The notes beneath the pieces were generated by a model, which saw only the letters and a program-made list of their open reading frames with translations, ran no database searches and had not been told where the DNA came from. This document shows positions 1 through 12,602 of a DNA stretch of 64,000 nucleotides, one piece after another. Position numbers and translations under genes: made by a program. How positions within the stretch are numbered: position 1 is the first letter of the stretch; each line of letters starts with the position of its first letter. Source of the stretch: Tenebrio molitor (taxonomy: Eukaryota > Arthropoda > Insecta > Coleoptera > Tenebrionidae); the NCBI RefSeq assembly GCF_963966145.1, contig NC_091048.1, forward strand, positions 16,182,001-16,246,000, in the 5' to 3' direction.

Positions 1-3000
1 CTTACATACCAGAAGTTTGTCATTAATTGTCGAGCATTGTGGTCTGTATTGACATGAATAACAAATCTATTCGAATACAGATCGGGTAGCCATATCTGGA
101 ATAATGAAAGTACAGACAGGAAGGAGCGTTTGACCTTAAGATTCTGTAAATAAATATAAATTCGTTGCATACTTGTTGCTTTAATTTACATGTCTACGAC
201 ATACATTAGTTGATGCCTTGTTGTTCAGTATAGTGGCGAAAGGGACCTGATTGTTTTCTTGTTCTTCATAATCGGTTGTCTTTCTAAATAATGGTTATTA
301 GCAAGCATATGTGGTAAATTACCAATTCTTACGAATGTAAAATATTGCTCTTGTTTATTTTATAAATTTTCTCCATATCAGATAATAATAATAATAAAAT
401 GCATAATTATAATTCCAACGTCTAAAATTCATTAGGTATGATTTATTACAAAGTAGCGTTTGAGACCACAAATTGTCTACGCCCATGCATTGAGCGCATA
501 TTTGCATATGATCCACCGACAATTTGCAACGCTTGCAGTGATGTGTTTTCTTTTTGATCACTTTGTAAATAATAACTGGAATCGCTAACTGCATCTATCG
601 TCTGTGACCAGTCACCACTGATATTGCTTATTTTTTTAATTTATCTAAAAATCACACTGGACGAAGGTGTGGAACGGCGTTAATCTAACTAAGGAAAGTT
701 TTGTGTTTTTTCAGAATAAACAGTCTGGTTAGATGGTGTCTTCTATTACGATTGACATAATTTTAAGAAATGCGTTGTCACGCACAGCACCTTCATTAAT
801 TTGAGTCGTAAATAAGCGGTTTAGAATAATTTTCAGATGTTCTTGTGAGGATAACGAGCTTCACGTAACACACGCGAATTTAATAGAAATTAACAATTAC
901 GCAAATCAACTTAGACATTACATAGTGTCTATGTAATTACAATTAAGATTCTTAATTAAAGGCGAAAGTGTATATAGCAGCTTTTAATTAGTAGCACGCA
1001 CAATGTATTAAGTAATGAAATTAGTTTAATGAAAGTCCTCCGAGACTAATTTAAAAATGTACAAATTAAGAAGTATTTAGCTCTAAAAAAATTCCCTGTC
1101 TAAAAGGGAGTGGAAAAATCATAATTTTCCATTTACGTTTTTTATACGTTGAAAATTAGAAAATTAGGTAATTCGCGGGGCAATTTATTTATATTTCAAG
1201 CGTCGTCGGTTTTCATCAGACATTTTGCTGTCCTTTTCCTTATAAATCACATTGCTTCGCGTTCAGCATGCGCATCTCAAGCAAAATAATACCACTAAGT
1301 ACTAATTACTGTAGCTGCCACCTTAATTAGTACAGCACAAATCCTGCCAACGACTTTAATTTGTGATGAGTCAAGCCTGGGCTTAGTTTCTATAGCGATG
1401 TGCATCACTTGTGAATTTATAGCATCTCTTTTTCCCAACGAGCGCGCTCATTCTCAACAAGGTTATTCCATAGATTAATTTATTTATTACCACTTGATGT
1501 TATTCACTTACTCAAGATGCATCAGACCAAACAAAATACCTGTTAACATTACTAATTAATAGTTTGGTTGGACTCTAGAACACAACCTGACGTTGTACTT
1601 GAATAGAAATAATTAATACATTTAACTTGACGATCACAGATACTCTTGTTAACTGTAGCGACTTTCGACTGCAGCTATGCAGTTCTATCGAATTTCATCT
1701 GGATATCCTGGACAAGTCGAAATCGAGCTCGCTTGTACATATTTGTAATGAGACAAAATGTTTCATTCGTACCTTCATTTACTTATTAGTTATTACAGTA
1801 ATCATCTCCCATTTATTTCCACAGATACTACGTGCAATGTGACCATACTCACAGTGCTGTGGTGTAATTTTTATCAAACGATAATTAGATAAGTAAATAT
1901 GTAGTTGACTGACTATTATGCTGACAACAAAATTGTAAGATATATTAAGTTAAGTTTAATTTATTTCCGTTGCAGTGAAAATACAGTTTGGGTGGGTATA
2001 AATTCTATTGGGGTATTACTCTTCTACTTGATGCGTCGTTTTTCGCCGCGGATCGTTGCTTCAAGTATGGATTAAGTCTCCGCACGCATTTGTGAGGGTC
2101 TAAAATTCCAAACGTTTCAAGAGAGCCATTCCACTTTTCATGATTTTCAAAAAACCTAAAAGTCGATAAATTAGTCTAGAGTCAAATACAATTTCTTTTC
2201 TTTTTCTGAGGGCGCGGTTTAAAACATTGGGGCTTCTGAGGGTCTACCACGCTGTAAATGAGCCTTCATATATTAAATAAATACTGAAAAATTGCCAACT
2301 TTTCTAAAACGTATCAAGGGAGCGATCCTTTATAAGGGTTTCCCCTCATTATTTCCACACTTAACCAGCTAGTTTTCGTGTTAAGTAAACGAGGGTAAGA
2401 TTTCCTTTAATTAATATAAGAGGAGAGGTTTCTTCCTTGTTGCTCTCCATAAGGGCGAACAGACATATTTTTCTGGTTTCTGGGTTCCAAAAAGACCTGT
2501 TAATCTCGATAAAGTTAGTAGGCTAATTGTGAAATGTAAGTTGGCATCATTTGCAGCCCGCTTCCTGCCAACAATAAAGTAAATTAATATGAAATTTTGG
2601 TAGAATTTTGCGCATTATTAAAATCGTAAAATAAGTTAAGCAGTAATTATATTGGTGGTGGAACGTCTTTGACAAAGGCACTCAGCATCAAACTATTTCT
2701 CTATACATACTGCTCATTATAAAGTCGAGTTAAGAAATTTCAAGTCAGTCCTTTGAGGCTCGGAGCGAGTTTCTTGGAAGTCTGGAAATACCAAGAGCGC
2801 GGCCGACTGGAACTTATTTAAAGTTATTGATACACCAAAAATTTGATGTTAATAAAAATGGAATAGAGTGTAAAAAGGAGAGAAACTCGGGGCATACTCA
2901 GTGTTTGATTTATGTTAGCCCTTTTGTTCGTGAACTCGCAGACAAATTCCGCTTTAATAGAAATCTGCTCGTCGCCCTGTTTGCTATTATGCAAAAGCCT

Positions 3001-3687
3001 TTATTCTCACTGTTCAATACAAGTTTTAATTAAATATTTGCCTTTTACTTGTACGGTATTGAGGTTTTGTTTTTGTTATTACACTTTAGCTTCTTATTCG
3101 ATGATTACAAGAATCATTTTTGTTCCACTCCATAAAAGCCGTAATCTCGTAATTAAAACTCGACTCTCATATTTCAAACACTTTACGACATAAACTTCCC
3201 GCCCACATTTTCCAAAAAAACTGAAAATGTTCATAATTAAAATTTTGGGGAGGCGCAACGACTTCTTTCATCGGACTAGGTAACACTGAACAGAAGGGAC
3301 GACTATTCAAAAGTTTCCTTATTTTTCTTTGACACTCTTCTCAAGTTTATTAATCTTGAGCTGGAGTGACGTCTTATCTTTTACGAATTTTTCTTTTTAT
3401 GAATTGTTTTCCCAACTACTTCATTAAGCTTAGTTAAAGTTTATTATACTTATGCACTCTAACACCTGCTGCATTTTCGTGAGTGCACCAGGTAATAAAA
3501 ATAAACAAAGCCTGTGCCGAAAGCGCGCTCAACTTGTTCTCTTCTGATCACAGTTTTGTTGTCTCCTCGGAACAAAATTCGTGAAAATGTGAAATTTCAG
3601 ATGTATTTCCATGACTTAATTTCCATTTTCCCGAGGCTGTTTCTACGTGACAATCGGTATGTCTACTTTAAAATATAATTGCAGACT
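1..3687. other. AT-rich sequence without recognisable genes
   Basis: No reading frame here resembles a known protein and I see no element termini. The stretch is AT-rich, with scattered TAATTA/TTAATTAA motifs such as homeodomain proteins bind, but these are expected by chance at this composition. Intronic or intergenic insect DNA is the simplest reading. Confidence 0.5.
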
Positions 3688-4298
3688 TTCTGGTCATTCA
3701 CAAGAGACTTTCGATGAAAATTTCGTTATATGCAACCCAAAATACAAGAAATTCCTAGAAATTGATATTTTGTTTAATTCGAAATAACTTAGCAATCCAA
3801 GTACGAGTATTAATAAGTAGGTAGTAGATTGTTTATGTAGTAGATTGTTAAATACATTTTCCTCACTAGTGAGTTTACTTTCTCCAGTTTCCTCACTAGT
3901 GATGCAAACGCCTATTTTCCTCACTAAATTGTGTGATGAAAGTATCATTTTCATAAGGGATGTTGGAATTTTTTTTTACATCAAACATGGATGTTGCCTA
4001 TTTGAAAATCGCCGTCTGTAAATAAATGTAGCTTGCGCACCATTTTTTTTACATTGTCCATATAGGTATGAGAATCATATCCTTGTTTTCATCTTTTGTG
4101 TACTTTATGAAAAAAGTCTTGAAAAATTATGATTAGTTAAAAATGTGAAAACTGACATGACGGACATTATAAAGGCCAGCAATCGTTGATTTAAGTATTA
4201 CTTTTTATAAATTTAGGAATCTAGAAACTTTTGGAAATTGTAGTTTCGCTTGCATATAACGAAATTTTCATCGGAAGTCTCTCGTGAATAACCCTGTA
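3688..4298. mobile_element. Decayed MITE, TACAGGGTTATTCAC family
   Basis: Inverted arms of about 45 bp. The left arm reads ATTCACAAGAGACTTTCGAT and continues GAAAATTTCGTTATATGCAA. The right arm is its near-complement and ends in GTGAATAACCCTGTA. The left tip is mutated, so the left boundary is approximate. The termini match other elements in this window (16668, 39800), which suggests a non-autonomous Tc1/mariner-type element. I see no coding content inside. Confidence 0.7.
3861..3926. repeat. Three spaced copies of CCTCACTA(GTGA)
   Basis: CCTCACTAGTGA occurs at 3861 and 3891, and a shortened CCTCACTA at 3919, so spacing is about 30 bp. The unit is itself a palindrome (CTCACTAGTGAG in the first copy). 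It lies inside the MITE at 3688-4298 and is probably an internal tandem repeat of that element, not a host regulatory site. Confidence 0.6.
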
Positions 4299-7200
4299 GA
4301 AATACCTAGAAAACTAATTACTTTTGCCTCCGACTAAACTTATATGAAAAATGCAACAAGTGCACCTATAATGAAACAAGACACGTAAGAAACATCAGAG
4401 AACCTTATTTTATCGACTTCATTTTCTTTAAGCTGTTCTCAGGTCTGATCAACCTTTATCTTCGTGGTTGCAGCCTCTCACATCACAATTCCTCCGCTTA
4501 TTGATTTCCTCGCCGATACTTCCGCAAAGGTACTGTAAAATTTATCAGTGGGTAATAAGGGCAATAGGCACCCTCGGTAATACCAAAGCTCTAAAGGGGC
4601 CATCCCGTCGTCTTGGCCAAAATTGCGTGGATGGTTCTGAATGTGATTATAAATTGGGGAGGAAATGCCAATCGGAACGTTTTAAAAACCGCAATATGAA
4701 TGAATAGCATTAATCCATAAAGAAGGGACCACGTTGGCAATAGTCGAGCAGACGTGTCACACAATTCGCTTCGTTCTGAATTGTTAATTGAGTGACAAGT
4801 GGCAGGTTGGCTGTCTGAAATGAAAGCTCGAACGGGGGAAATTTTCCGCGTGACGTGTGAAGCTTACGCAAGCTCTTCTATAGCGCTTCAAATTTTTGAC
4901 AGCGAATTTGCCGGACTCTCCAAGTTTTCAATTAGCGCTTATTTTTTCGACGAGCGTCGGTTTTCAATTAATTTGGTGGAGAATTGCAGAAAGATGAAAT
5001 ATTTTCCGCAACATCAATTTGGTCCATTAGTTTAATTAATCCGCAAATATGCACTGCGATTAGAACGAAATTAATCAGACCGAGTGGACCACGGTAGATT
5101 TTGATACAACACAAATGTATTGATTGCCATGTTAATTAAATTAAATCACTTATTTAATTATCAGAAGAGAGCAGAATTAAATTAATTCCGTGTGTTGTTT
5201 TATGCCTAAATGGCTGCACGACAAGCATTTCCGATGTATCGATCGAAATGTCAAATAACGAAATGATTTCCGATGAAACTGGCAGTTGAAAATTAAAGAG
5301 AAGCAGGTCGAGGGGAAAAAATAATGCAAATGTAAAATTTAATTCATGTTTCTGTGTGAAGTGTTTTACAAAATAGGTTGGAGTTTGAAATTTCCAGTTA
5401 TTGATTTTTACCTGTCTCCCTTCTGTACAAAATTGAAATGTATGGAAATATATTCCGAACGAAAATACTTGAGTGTTGTGTTTCGATGTGATTATTTCAT
5501 GATTTGACTAATGGAATAATCTGGTAATGCCACTGACGTATACAATAGGATTATGAATGCATATGGGTGATGTAACAAATCGTACGGAATTGATTTGGAC
5601 CTTTAATAGTAATGGTGTCCTGCCCCCGTCACCGCAATCGCGCCGGCAAAATATTAATCTCTTAAGCCTCTCTACCCTATTCGCAATTTACAACAACCAC
5701 CCATTTCAGTTATTAATTTTACTTTAATCATTAGTTCAACGACCATCCTATAGGGGTTGCCGAAATTAAAACTCTTCTCTTTGTACCCCACAAATCAAGA
5801 AAACAAACAAGTCGCTCATAAAATTATTCCCAGGAAGACTATTAAGAAGTAATATTTGGAAACTAAAAGTTACAGAACGTTTTCTCTCTATTATGACTAT
5901 TTTTTATTTCATAATTCTATTCTTGATAAACTTAATAAAGAATAAATTGTTTTATTGCATGAATCAAGATCATCATATAAAAATATCTGGGAATATAGGG
6001 GCGAATTTTGTATCAAATCCATAGTATGTTTACAACCTAGATAGAACATTATAATTATGAAATCTCATTTGTTATTTATTATTAAAGCCAGCAATAATGT
6101 TAATAGTTTCGATTGAGTGGATTATAATTAAGACATATTGCAGCGTAGTTTTATACTTTTGAAAATCATTTACAATTATTGTTCGGTGTGTTATATTATG
6201 TACAATTGGGGTGAATTAGTTGCGGTTAGAAGGATGAAACAAACATCAGCATCGACTTAATTATGAAAAATTTGGTTATAACTTTCTTGAGCAATTTAGT
6301 AATCGAATTCAACTCGTCTTGATGAAATTAATATATGAATAGGCTGAAACGAAGAAAATTTAAATTAAGTCGGAACAAGCAGAACATTGAATTAATACAT
6401 TAGAACTGTCACGAAACAAAGTGAGGCGAGCTACCAACTCGCCACTGGATATAATTCAATTAAGAATGACTTGGAGCGACCAACCAGCTTTTGATTTAAT
6501 TAATTATCCTTCAATTACCACATTACCATCCGGAAAGTGGACTGAAAGGGAGGTGTCACTGCTTCCAACTAACCATTCGGAATACAATAACCCTCCATTA
6601 AAGCGGTTCCTCACACGCCATTATACGACATAATGGAGGGAATTGTATATGACCATTGTCATCGATATCGATATAGGTTATGTAGGTGCTTGATTGAATA
6701 TTCAAAGTGCACTAAATTGAGAAAATGTGATTTTACAGAAGCATCAGGATCTGGATCATCATTGTCGAGATGCCGTTCTGATTGGCACCGAATCGATGTA
6801 TCCTTGTCAGTCGAAAATGAATTTTATCGGTGAAGAATTTGAACAAAGAGGCAATCGTAATGTGCAGACGTCAAGTTAATGCAACGTGGAATTATGTTGT
6901 CGATGTCAGCAACGGAAGGAAAACAAAGATAAGAAAAGAAATAGGTATGAGGATTTACTTTATCCCAATGTCGCTCAATAACATCTCAAAAATTGAATTA
7001 TTGCAGGCAACAAACTGGAAACTGCGTAGACGGTGCTTTCGAGTAATTCATCATTCGACACCTGTTTCAAAAACGTGTTTGTGGATTTCCGAGTTTAGAT
7101 CAGTGCTAAGACGTAACATCGGTATCAAATTAACCCGTAGCTCTTTAACGAAGTCGCACAAGCGAAACCGTAAAAGCTAATAGGATTATTTGAGGTACTT

Positions 7201-9020
7201 AGGGATTAAAATTTCATTTTTACGAAACGCTGAAGATAAATAAACCTCAATTAGTCGTGTAAAGTTACTTGTTGCCTTCGAGGCTTTTATATAATTAAGA
7301 GGAGGAACTGAAACTGATTTTCAGACTATTTTTATTTCCAATTGTAAACGTATCCAATATACTCGTATACCATTTATTTTAATTAAAATTTTTAATTAAA
7401 GTAGTCGAGAAAGCACATCCCCCTTCATGTTAGATGGAACGTATTTTACTGTTGGTTTAAAAACACTATCAAAAAGTTTCGACTGAAAAAAGAGGTTGAA
7501 AGGAGGGAAGTTTCAATACGCTTATTGATATGGTGGTGCAAAATCGTCTTACTTTTAGTTTTACACATGATTTATTATTTATTTACAGGAAAGCTGGTAA
7601 AAGCAATTTAAACAATAAGTAAAAGAATTTTCGGCAAAATTCCTCTTTTACAATTAATGTAGGAACTCAGTCAGCGTGTTTCAAAAAATGTTTTAGAAAT
7701 ATTCTTAAAGTTTACATTATTGTTTTTATGTTAATGTTTCCGGTCGCTCTATGCTACCTATTTATGATTATTTTTCTTTTTTATTTGATGATTTTTAATT
7801 AAAAATAATTTGTAAATATTTCATTTCGTACAGTTGGTTGCACAAGAAAACAGAAAATGAAAATTTTCCTAATGTAAATTTAGTTTTGTCCATTTTTTAA
7901 TTAATTTTCTAATTGACAATACCTAGCAAATAATTTTGACCATAATTCTGACCCATCTCTCCTAAGGAGGTTTCACACTATGCAAAAATTGTAAAAATGT
8001 GTCATTTCAATTCTGACAGTTCCCGGTTTTTTTTGCAACCACTTGTACCTCAGTACACAATGCATAAGGTTTTTAATGAGATGTCTAGGCAGCAAATTTT
8101 GGACACGCAAATTTCTATAGATACCGTGCGATCGAAAATAAAAAAAAATCGAGATTCAGGAGGAAATTTTTTTACAACTGACAGGTCAGGTCAGGTCAAA
8201 TCAACATTTCATCGTTCTCAAAATCACTAACCTAATTTTTGAGACTGACATCTGATAATTGAAATCTTAACGAATTGCCAACTGAAATTTTTGGTCACAG
8301 CCAAGTCTAATTTTTTTTTTTTGATCTCACGGTATTTAGAAATACCTACACGTTTTACGATCGTGAAACCAATGAAATAGTTAATTACATTAGAGTACGG
8401 TAGGGGTATTTTACAGCGCGAAAACTAGGTTTAGAGGCAAAGCCGAGGGCCTGATTACTTTGACCGCTGAAATCAGAGCATAAGAAATGTGCATGACGTT
8501 TTTTCAGTCACTTACCCCGATAGACTAATTTTGTCAATCGGGACAAAGGACAAATTTTAAGATTATTTCAAAATTTAATTTTGAATTACATTTATAGTCG
8601 ACATTTTGACCATTTTTGACAGGTTGCATAGCAAATATGTACTTCCAAAGCATTGATCTGTGTTTTTTTAAACTGTACGTAGGGACTATGGTCAGTGTTA
8701 AAAAATTGTCCCGGTATATATCGTTGTCCATTTGCGAGATTTGTGTCACCATGACAATGACACGTATCGAAATTTGGAATTCACCCAAGAGACGACGCTA
8801 TCGGCCACAAAACAAATCCAATATCTCTTCAATTTATCCGTAATCCAATTACGTTTATATTTATCGAATATAATGAGAGTTTCACAGGAGTTAATTAACG
8901 ACATAATTAACACAATCAACACTAAATTTATTTTAAAATTAATTAACACTATACTTGTAAATAAATTAATAAATCATTTAATAATAAGTAACTGTGAACA
9001 TACCTACATAATTTCAAATA
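4299..9020. other. AT-rich sequence without recognisable genes
   Basis: No convincing coding sequence. Short open frames at 4799-5035, 6421-7180 and 7997-8230 have no recognisable domain. A weak inverted pair at about 8117-8160 and 8310-8345 (ACCGTGCGATC..., with poly-A/poly-T tracts) suggests one very old foldback element. TTAATTA-rich patches occur near 5140 and 7380. Otherwise nothing is supported. Confidence 0.45.
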
Positions 9021-9082
9021 TACAGGGTATTTCACAAGGTTTCCTCATTTTCCCTAGGACGCGAGTTGTGAAAGACCCTGTA
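9021..9082. mobile_element. 62 bp micro-MITE
   Basis: It begins TACAGGGTATTTCACAA and ends TTGTGAAAGACCCTGTA, with TA on both outer sides. The two termini are nearly all there is. Termini and TA target fit the Tc1/mariner superfamily and resemble the element at 30611. Confidence 0.75.
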
Positions 9083-10304
9083 TAATAAAATATATCGTGA
9101 CAACTGGCAATTAACACACGATATTTATGGAAAAGTATTTGATTTAATGAATGAGAAATGTTCAGTCGAAACGCAATTGAGTTACTTTAATAGGAGTAAA
9201 ACACCGGTGGATTTGCAAATTTTCCGGACCGTAGAGCGTTGCATTTGTAAACCAATTTATTAATAGGGAAGCTGCTCATTGCTATACCGTATATTTGCAT
9301 TATACGTATGGGATTAACATTTATGTTGTGAGCTACATTATTATTTATAATTTAGTATCATTAAATTATGAAAATTATAGCGTAACTTTAGCAGTTTACG
9401 TTGTATTAACTAAGTGAATTATTGTAACCGAAATAATTACATAGAGAGTAGCGAACATGCATCCCTCGAGATATTTCATCTCTTTCCTCCAGTTTTCTTA
9501 GTACACATTGTGGTCGAGGCAATTTCAGTTTCTCTTGAAATTTTACTACGTCGTAGAAATACACAGTGGAAATTGTATTCTTTTCTGTCTGCATTGTCGG
9601 TGTTGACACGAGTAACAAATTGACACGTGACCATTGGTTAAAACATTAGCGGGAAGTTAATAATGATCGTGTTCGACTAATAAACTTTACCACGCGAAAA
9701 TCTCATTCTGGCCAAACCTCCAACTCCCCTGATTCGCAACAATGTACAGGAAACCCATTTGTTGCGGAGGGACTAGGACTTTTCGATAACGATAACGGTT
9801 AGCCTGATTCGTGTTCACTGTTGACAAAGAAAGTAAACGAAAATTAGGCAACAATGAATTGGAGAGAACGTACTTTTTCAGAAAATTGAACTTCTTTTAT
9901 TCCGAAAATTTTGATAAGCTCTGTTTAATTCTCGTTGAACAACAAGAACTTAATTAATTTAAAATAAACTGCTCAAATGTGTTGCATTGGAATGCACAAT
10001 TTTTTTCGGCCTCCGTCTAGAAACACTGATGTTTCATTCGTCTAAATCGACATAAAACTAGGATTTCCTTAATATACTAATATTAGCATTTCCCTGCCTA
10101 GGCAAGAAAATCGAAACGGGAATTTTTAATGAAAGATTTTAGGTTGGCAGCACAAAATGTCAATGTCATGTGGAATTTTTGTACAATTTTTTAAGTGTAA
10201 AATATTGATGTCGGGCAAATTTGTATCCCCATTCGGTAATTTTTTAACAAAAATGATTATATTTTGCTTAAATAAATTGTCGGCTGAAAAAATTTTGTGT
10301 ATTA
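9083..10304. other. Unique AT-rich sequence
   Basis: No gene or element recognised. Overlapping short frames on both strands near 9406-9623 show no domain. Confidence 0.4.
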
Positions 10305-10412
10305 CACGGCTAGAAAATGTTTTGCAAGTGCTCGCACTAGTGCCGCCTCGGCTGGCGCCTCTGCTCCACAAACCGTGCTTGCACTTGCAAAATAGCATTT
10401 TCTAGCCTTGTG
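10305..10412. repeat. Hairpin repeat with GC-rich loop
   Basis: Arms read GGCTAGAAAATG...TTTTGCAAGTG and its complement, ending CATTTTCTAGCC. The loop (about 10330-10375) is GC-rich, with alternating CTCG/GCC motifs. There are no TACAG-type termini, so it differs from the MITEs nearby. It groups by architecture with the hairpins at 28501, 42332, 51259, 55213 and 55587. Confidence 0.65.
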
Positions 10413-10827
10413 ATCCAAATAACTATTAACGAACGAAGAAGTCGGCAAACTGAGCTCCAAATAGAGTCACATATACCTGGTTAAAATCACCGGTGATTCC
10501 CTGCAGTAGAACTTTCACAATGAGCAAGTAAAATTTCACATCAAGTTCAAGATCTCAGTAAAATAGTTACCGAAAACCAAAGAAAAGTAAAAGTAACTAT
10601 TTGTCAAAGATGTTGTGAACAATGGCCGACCAAAATAGTATAAAATAAACTAAGTAAATAGTAACATTTATAAACATTTGCACACATGGTTTCATGGTGA
10701 TCAGTGAAGGTAGCGCACTGTGTAGAATCGGTGAGTACCTGTTGTTTGGATTAATTCGAAATGGATATTTAATAAAAAATGACCGTAAATAGTAATAAAG
10801 ATAAGAAAGCTTTGTTAAACTAGCTTA
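10413..10827. other. Short unique stretch
   Basis: Nothing recognised between the hairpin and the mariner element. Confidence 0.4.
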
Positions 10828-12577
10828 TACAGACTGTCCCAGAACTGGCTCCCCAGAGAAAAAAAGGGAGCCTTAGGGCTAATATATTAACGTGTATTTT
10901 GAAGAAAAAAAGTCCTATCTCAAATGATAACCGAGAAAAGACATTCTGAAGTTGACCAATTAGAGTTGAGCATCATTAAGGTGGAATAATCGCAATTTTG
11001 CGTTGCCTAGGTTTCCTTTTTATCCGTAAACCTCTATAATTCTGTCGATTAGATTTGGTCCACTACATTTATTAGAATGATTGTTTACGTCAGTTTGACA
11101 TTTGTTATACAATTTCGCTGCGATATTTAATTCAAGTGTATCATTTAACATGTATTCTTCCTTTGAGTACGTAGATATGATTCTTACTTTTGCGCGATGT
11201 GGGAACAATGCACGTGAAGCAGTAAGGTTGTACCGTGAACAATTTCCACAAAGACAAAGTCATCCGGATCATAAAACAATCCTGAAATTAATCGCTCGGG
11301 GTCGAGAAACGGGTCAGATGCAGCCAGTTCGAAGAACAAGTTGGGGGTACTCCAAGAAATGTAAGGACTGTCAAACACGAGGAAGCCGTATTGAATGTCT
11401 TTGAGGAAGACGGCACCCGGAGTATTCCAACAGTTTCTCGTGAAATGGGTTTATCCAAGAGTTCGGTGCAGAGAGTTCCAGCTGATAATAGGAGGCACCC
11501 GTACCACTATACAGGAGTACAACATCTTCTGTCAGAGGATTATCCAATTAGGCCAGAGTTTTAACTGTGGTTAATAAACCACACTTCTTGTCACGGATAC
11601 TGTTTTCTGATGAGTCGCTATTTTGCCGGTAAGGTTGTTCCAATTATCACAACCTTCATATCTGGGCAGAGGAAAATCCAAGAGAATTATCTCCCAGAGG
11701 TTTTCAACATAGGTTTTCTGTGGACTGGGCTATTGGGCGATCGTTTGGCAAGTATAAGCGTGGTGGATCCTTCCATTTGTTAAAATTCCGAATCCCCGGC
11801 TCTAGATTGGACCGTTTCAATTCTCCGCAAGATTAACGGGGGCAAGATATGCTCAGTTCATTGGCACGGAGCTACCTGATTTACTTCAAATTGTACCTCT
11901 TGCTTATAGCATAAATGACTGGTTCCAACATTTTAGCAGAAACGTTCGGGAAATTTTGGATAACCAATATCCACAGCGCTGGATCGGTCGAGGAGGACCG
12001 CATCATTGGCCTGCCAGGTCTCCAGATCTGAATCATTTATCGGCGGCCCATAAATTCAGAGGCTGATCTGAGAGTTCGAATTCAGGAGGCTTTGTTTCAG
12101 TTACTGAAGAAATGATAACTAACGCTACTACAAGAAGTTTGTTACGTAGAGCACAATTGTGCATACAAATGAATGGTGGTCATTTCGAACATCTGCTTTA
12201 AAATTGTTACCTATTTAAATAAATGGTTCTTTTTAGAATCGCCATTTTTATTGTTTTATTTCTAATTTTGCAATTGTCAAGTCTTGATGTTGATGACAGA
12301 TAAACGTCAACGAATTTTTATATCGGAAAACGTCAAAATTCCAGTTGCCCAAACATTTTATTGATATGTGCGATATCAGAGATTTTTTGTTGTTGTTTAG
12401 CAACCGATCGGATTTTTTAGTAACACCTGAGGACGAGCTTCCGGGATTGGTGAAATTAAAAACTTTATAACTCGGTAATTTGAGTTAGCAGAAAATTTAT
12501 TTTAGTCAATTTGGAGTCTCTTTTGTTGTCGGCACATACCTGTTTTCTCTGGGGAGCCAGTTCTGGGACACCCTGTA
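10828..12577 (+). mobile_element. Full-length, inactive DUF4817-type mariner element (about 1.75 kb)
   Basis: The left terminus begins TACAGACTGTCCCAGAACTG. The right terminus is the inverse of TACAGGGTGTCCCAGAACTG, and homology continues through CTCCCCAGAGAAAA. The TIRs are about 35 bp and are flanked by TA on both sides (10826-10827 and 12578-12579), the target duplication of Tc1/mariner elements. The interior carries a broken transposase gene on the plus strand. Related material occurs at 53325-53878 (internally deleted, reversed), and shared termini occur at 18381-18800. Confidence 0.93.
11150..12201 (+). pseudogene. Mariner-type transposase with DUF4817 N-terminus, broken
   Basis: A transposase of this kind binds the element's TIRs and cuts and pastes it with a DDD catalytic triad. 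The N-terminal helix-turn-helix domain (DUF4817 in arthropods) is readable as FEYVDMILTFARCGNN then AREAVRLYREQFPQR (from about 11159). Further on, in shifting frames, come FSDES (first catalytic Asp region, about 11606), HIWAEENPRE, then WFQHFSRNVRE, RWIGRGGPHHWPARSPDLN (third acidic position) and the C-terminus LCIQMNGGHFEHLL before TAA at 12199-12201. The block that normally carries the second Asp (DGAPAH after WFQ) is missing by an in-frame deletion, and several stops and frameshifts are present. Non-functional. Confidence 0.9.
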
Positions 12578-12602
12578 TAATATAATATAATATAATATAA
12601 TA
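12576..12602. repeat. (TATAA)n microsatellite
   Basis: About five perfect TATAA units begin at the right end of the mariner element and overlap its TA target. It probably grew by slippage from the TA duplication. Confidence 0.85.

Noticed and set aside
6421..7180. Three consecutive plus-strand frames as exons of one gene
   Set aside because: No splice signals linking them and no domain; frame overlaps are inconsistent with one transcript.
5140..7400. Homeodomain-site clusters (TTAATTAA words) as an enhancer
   Set aside because: At this AT content such words are expected often; without conservation data the claim cannot be supported.
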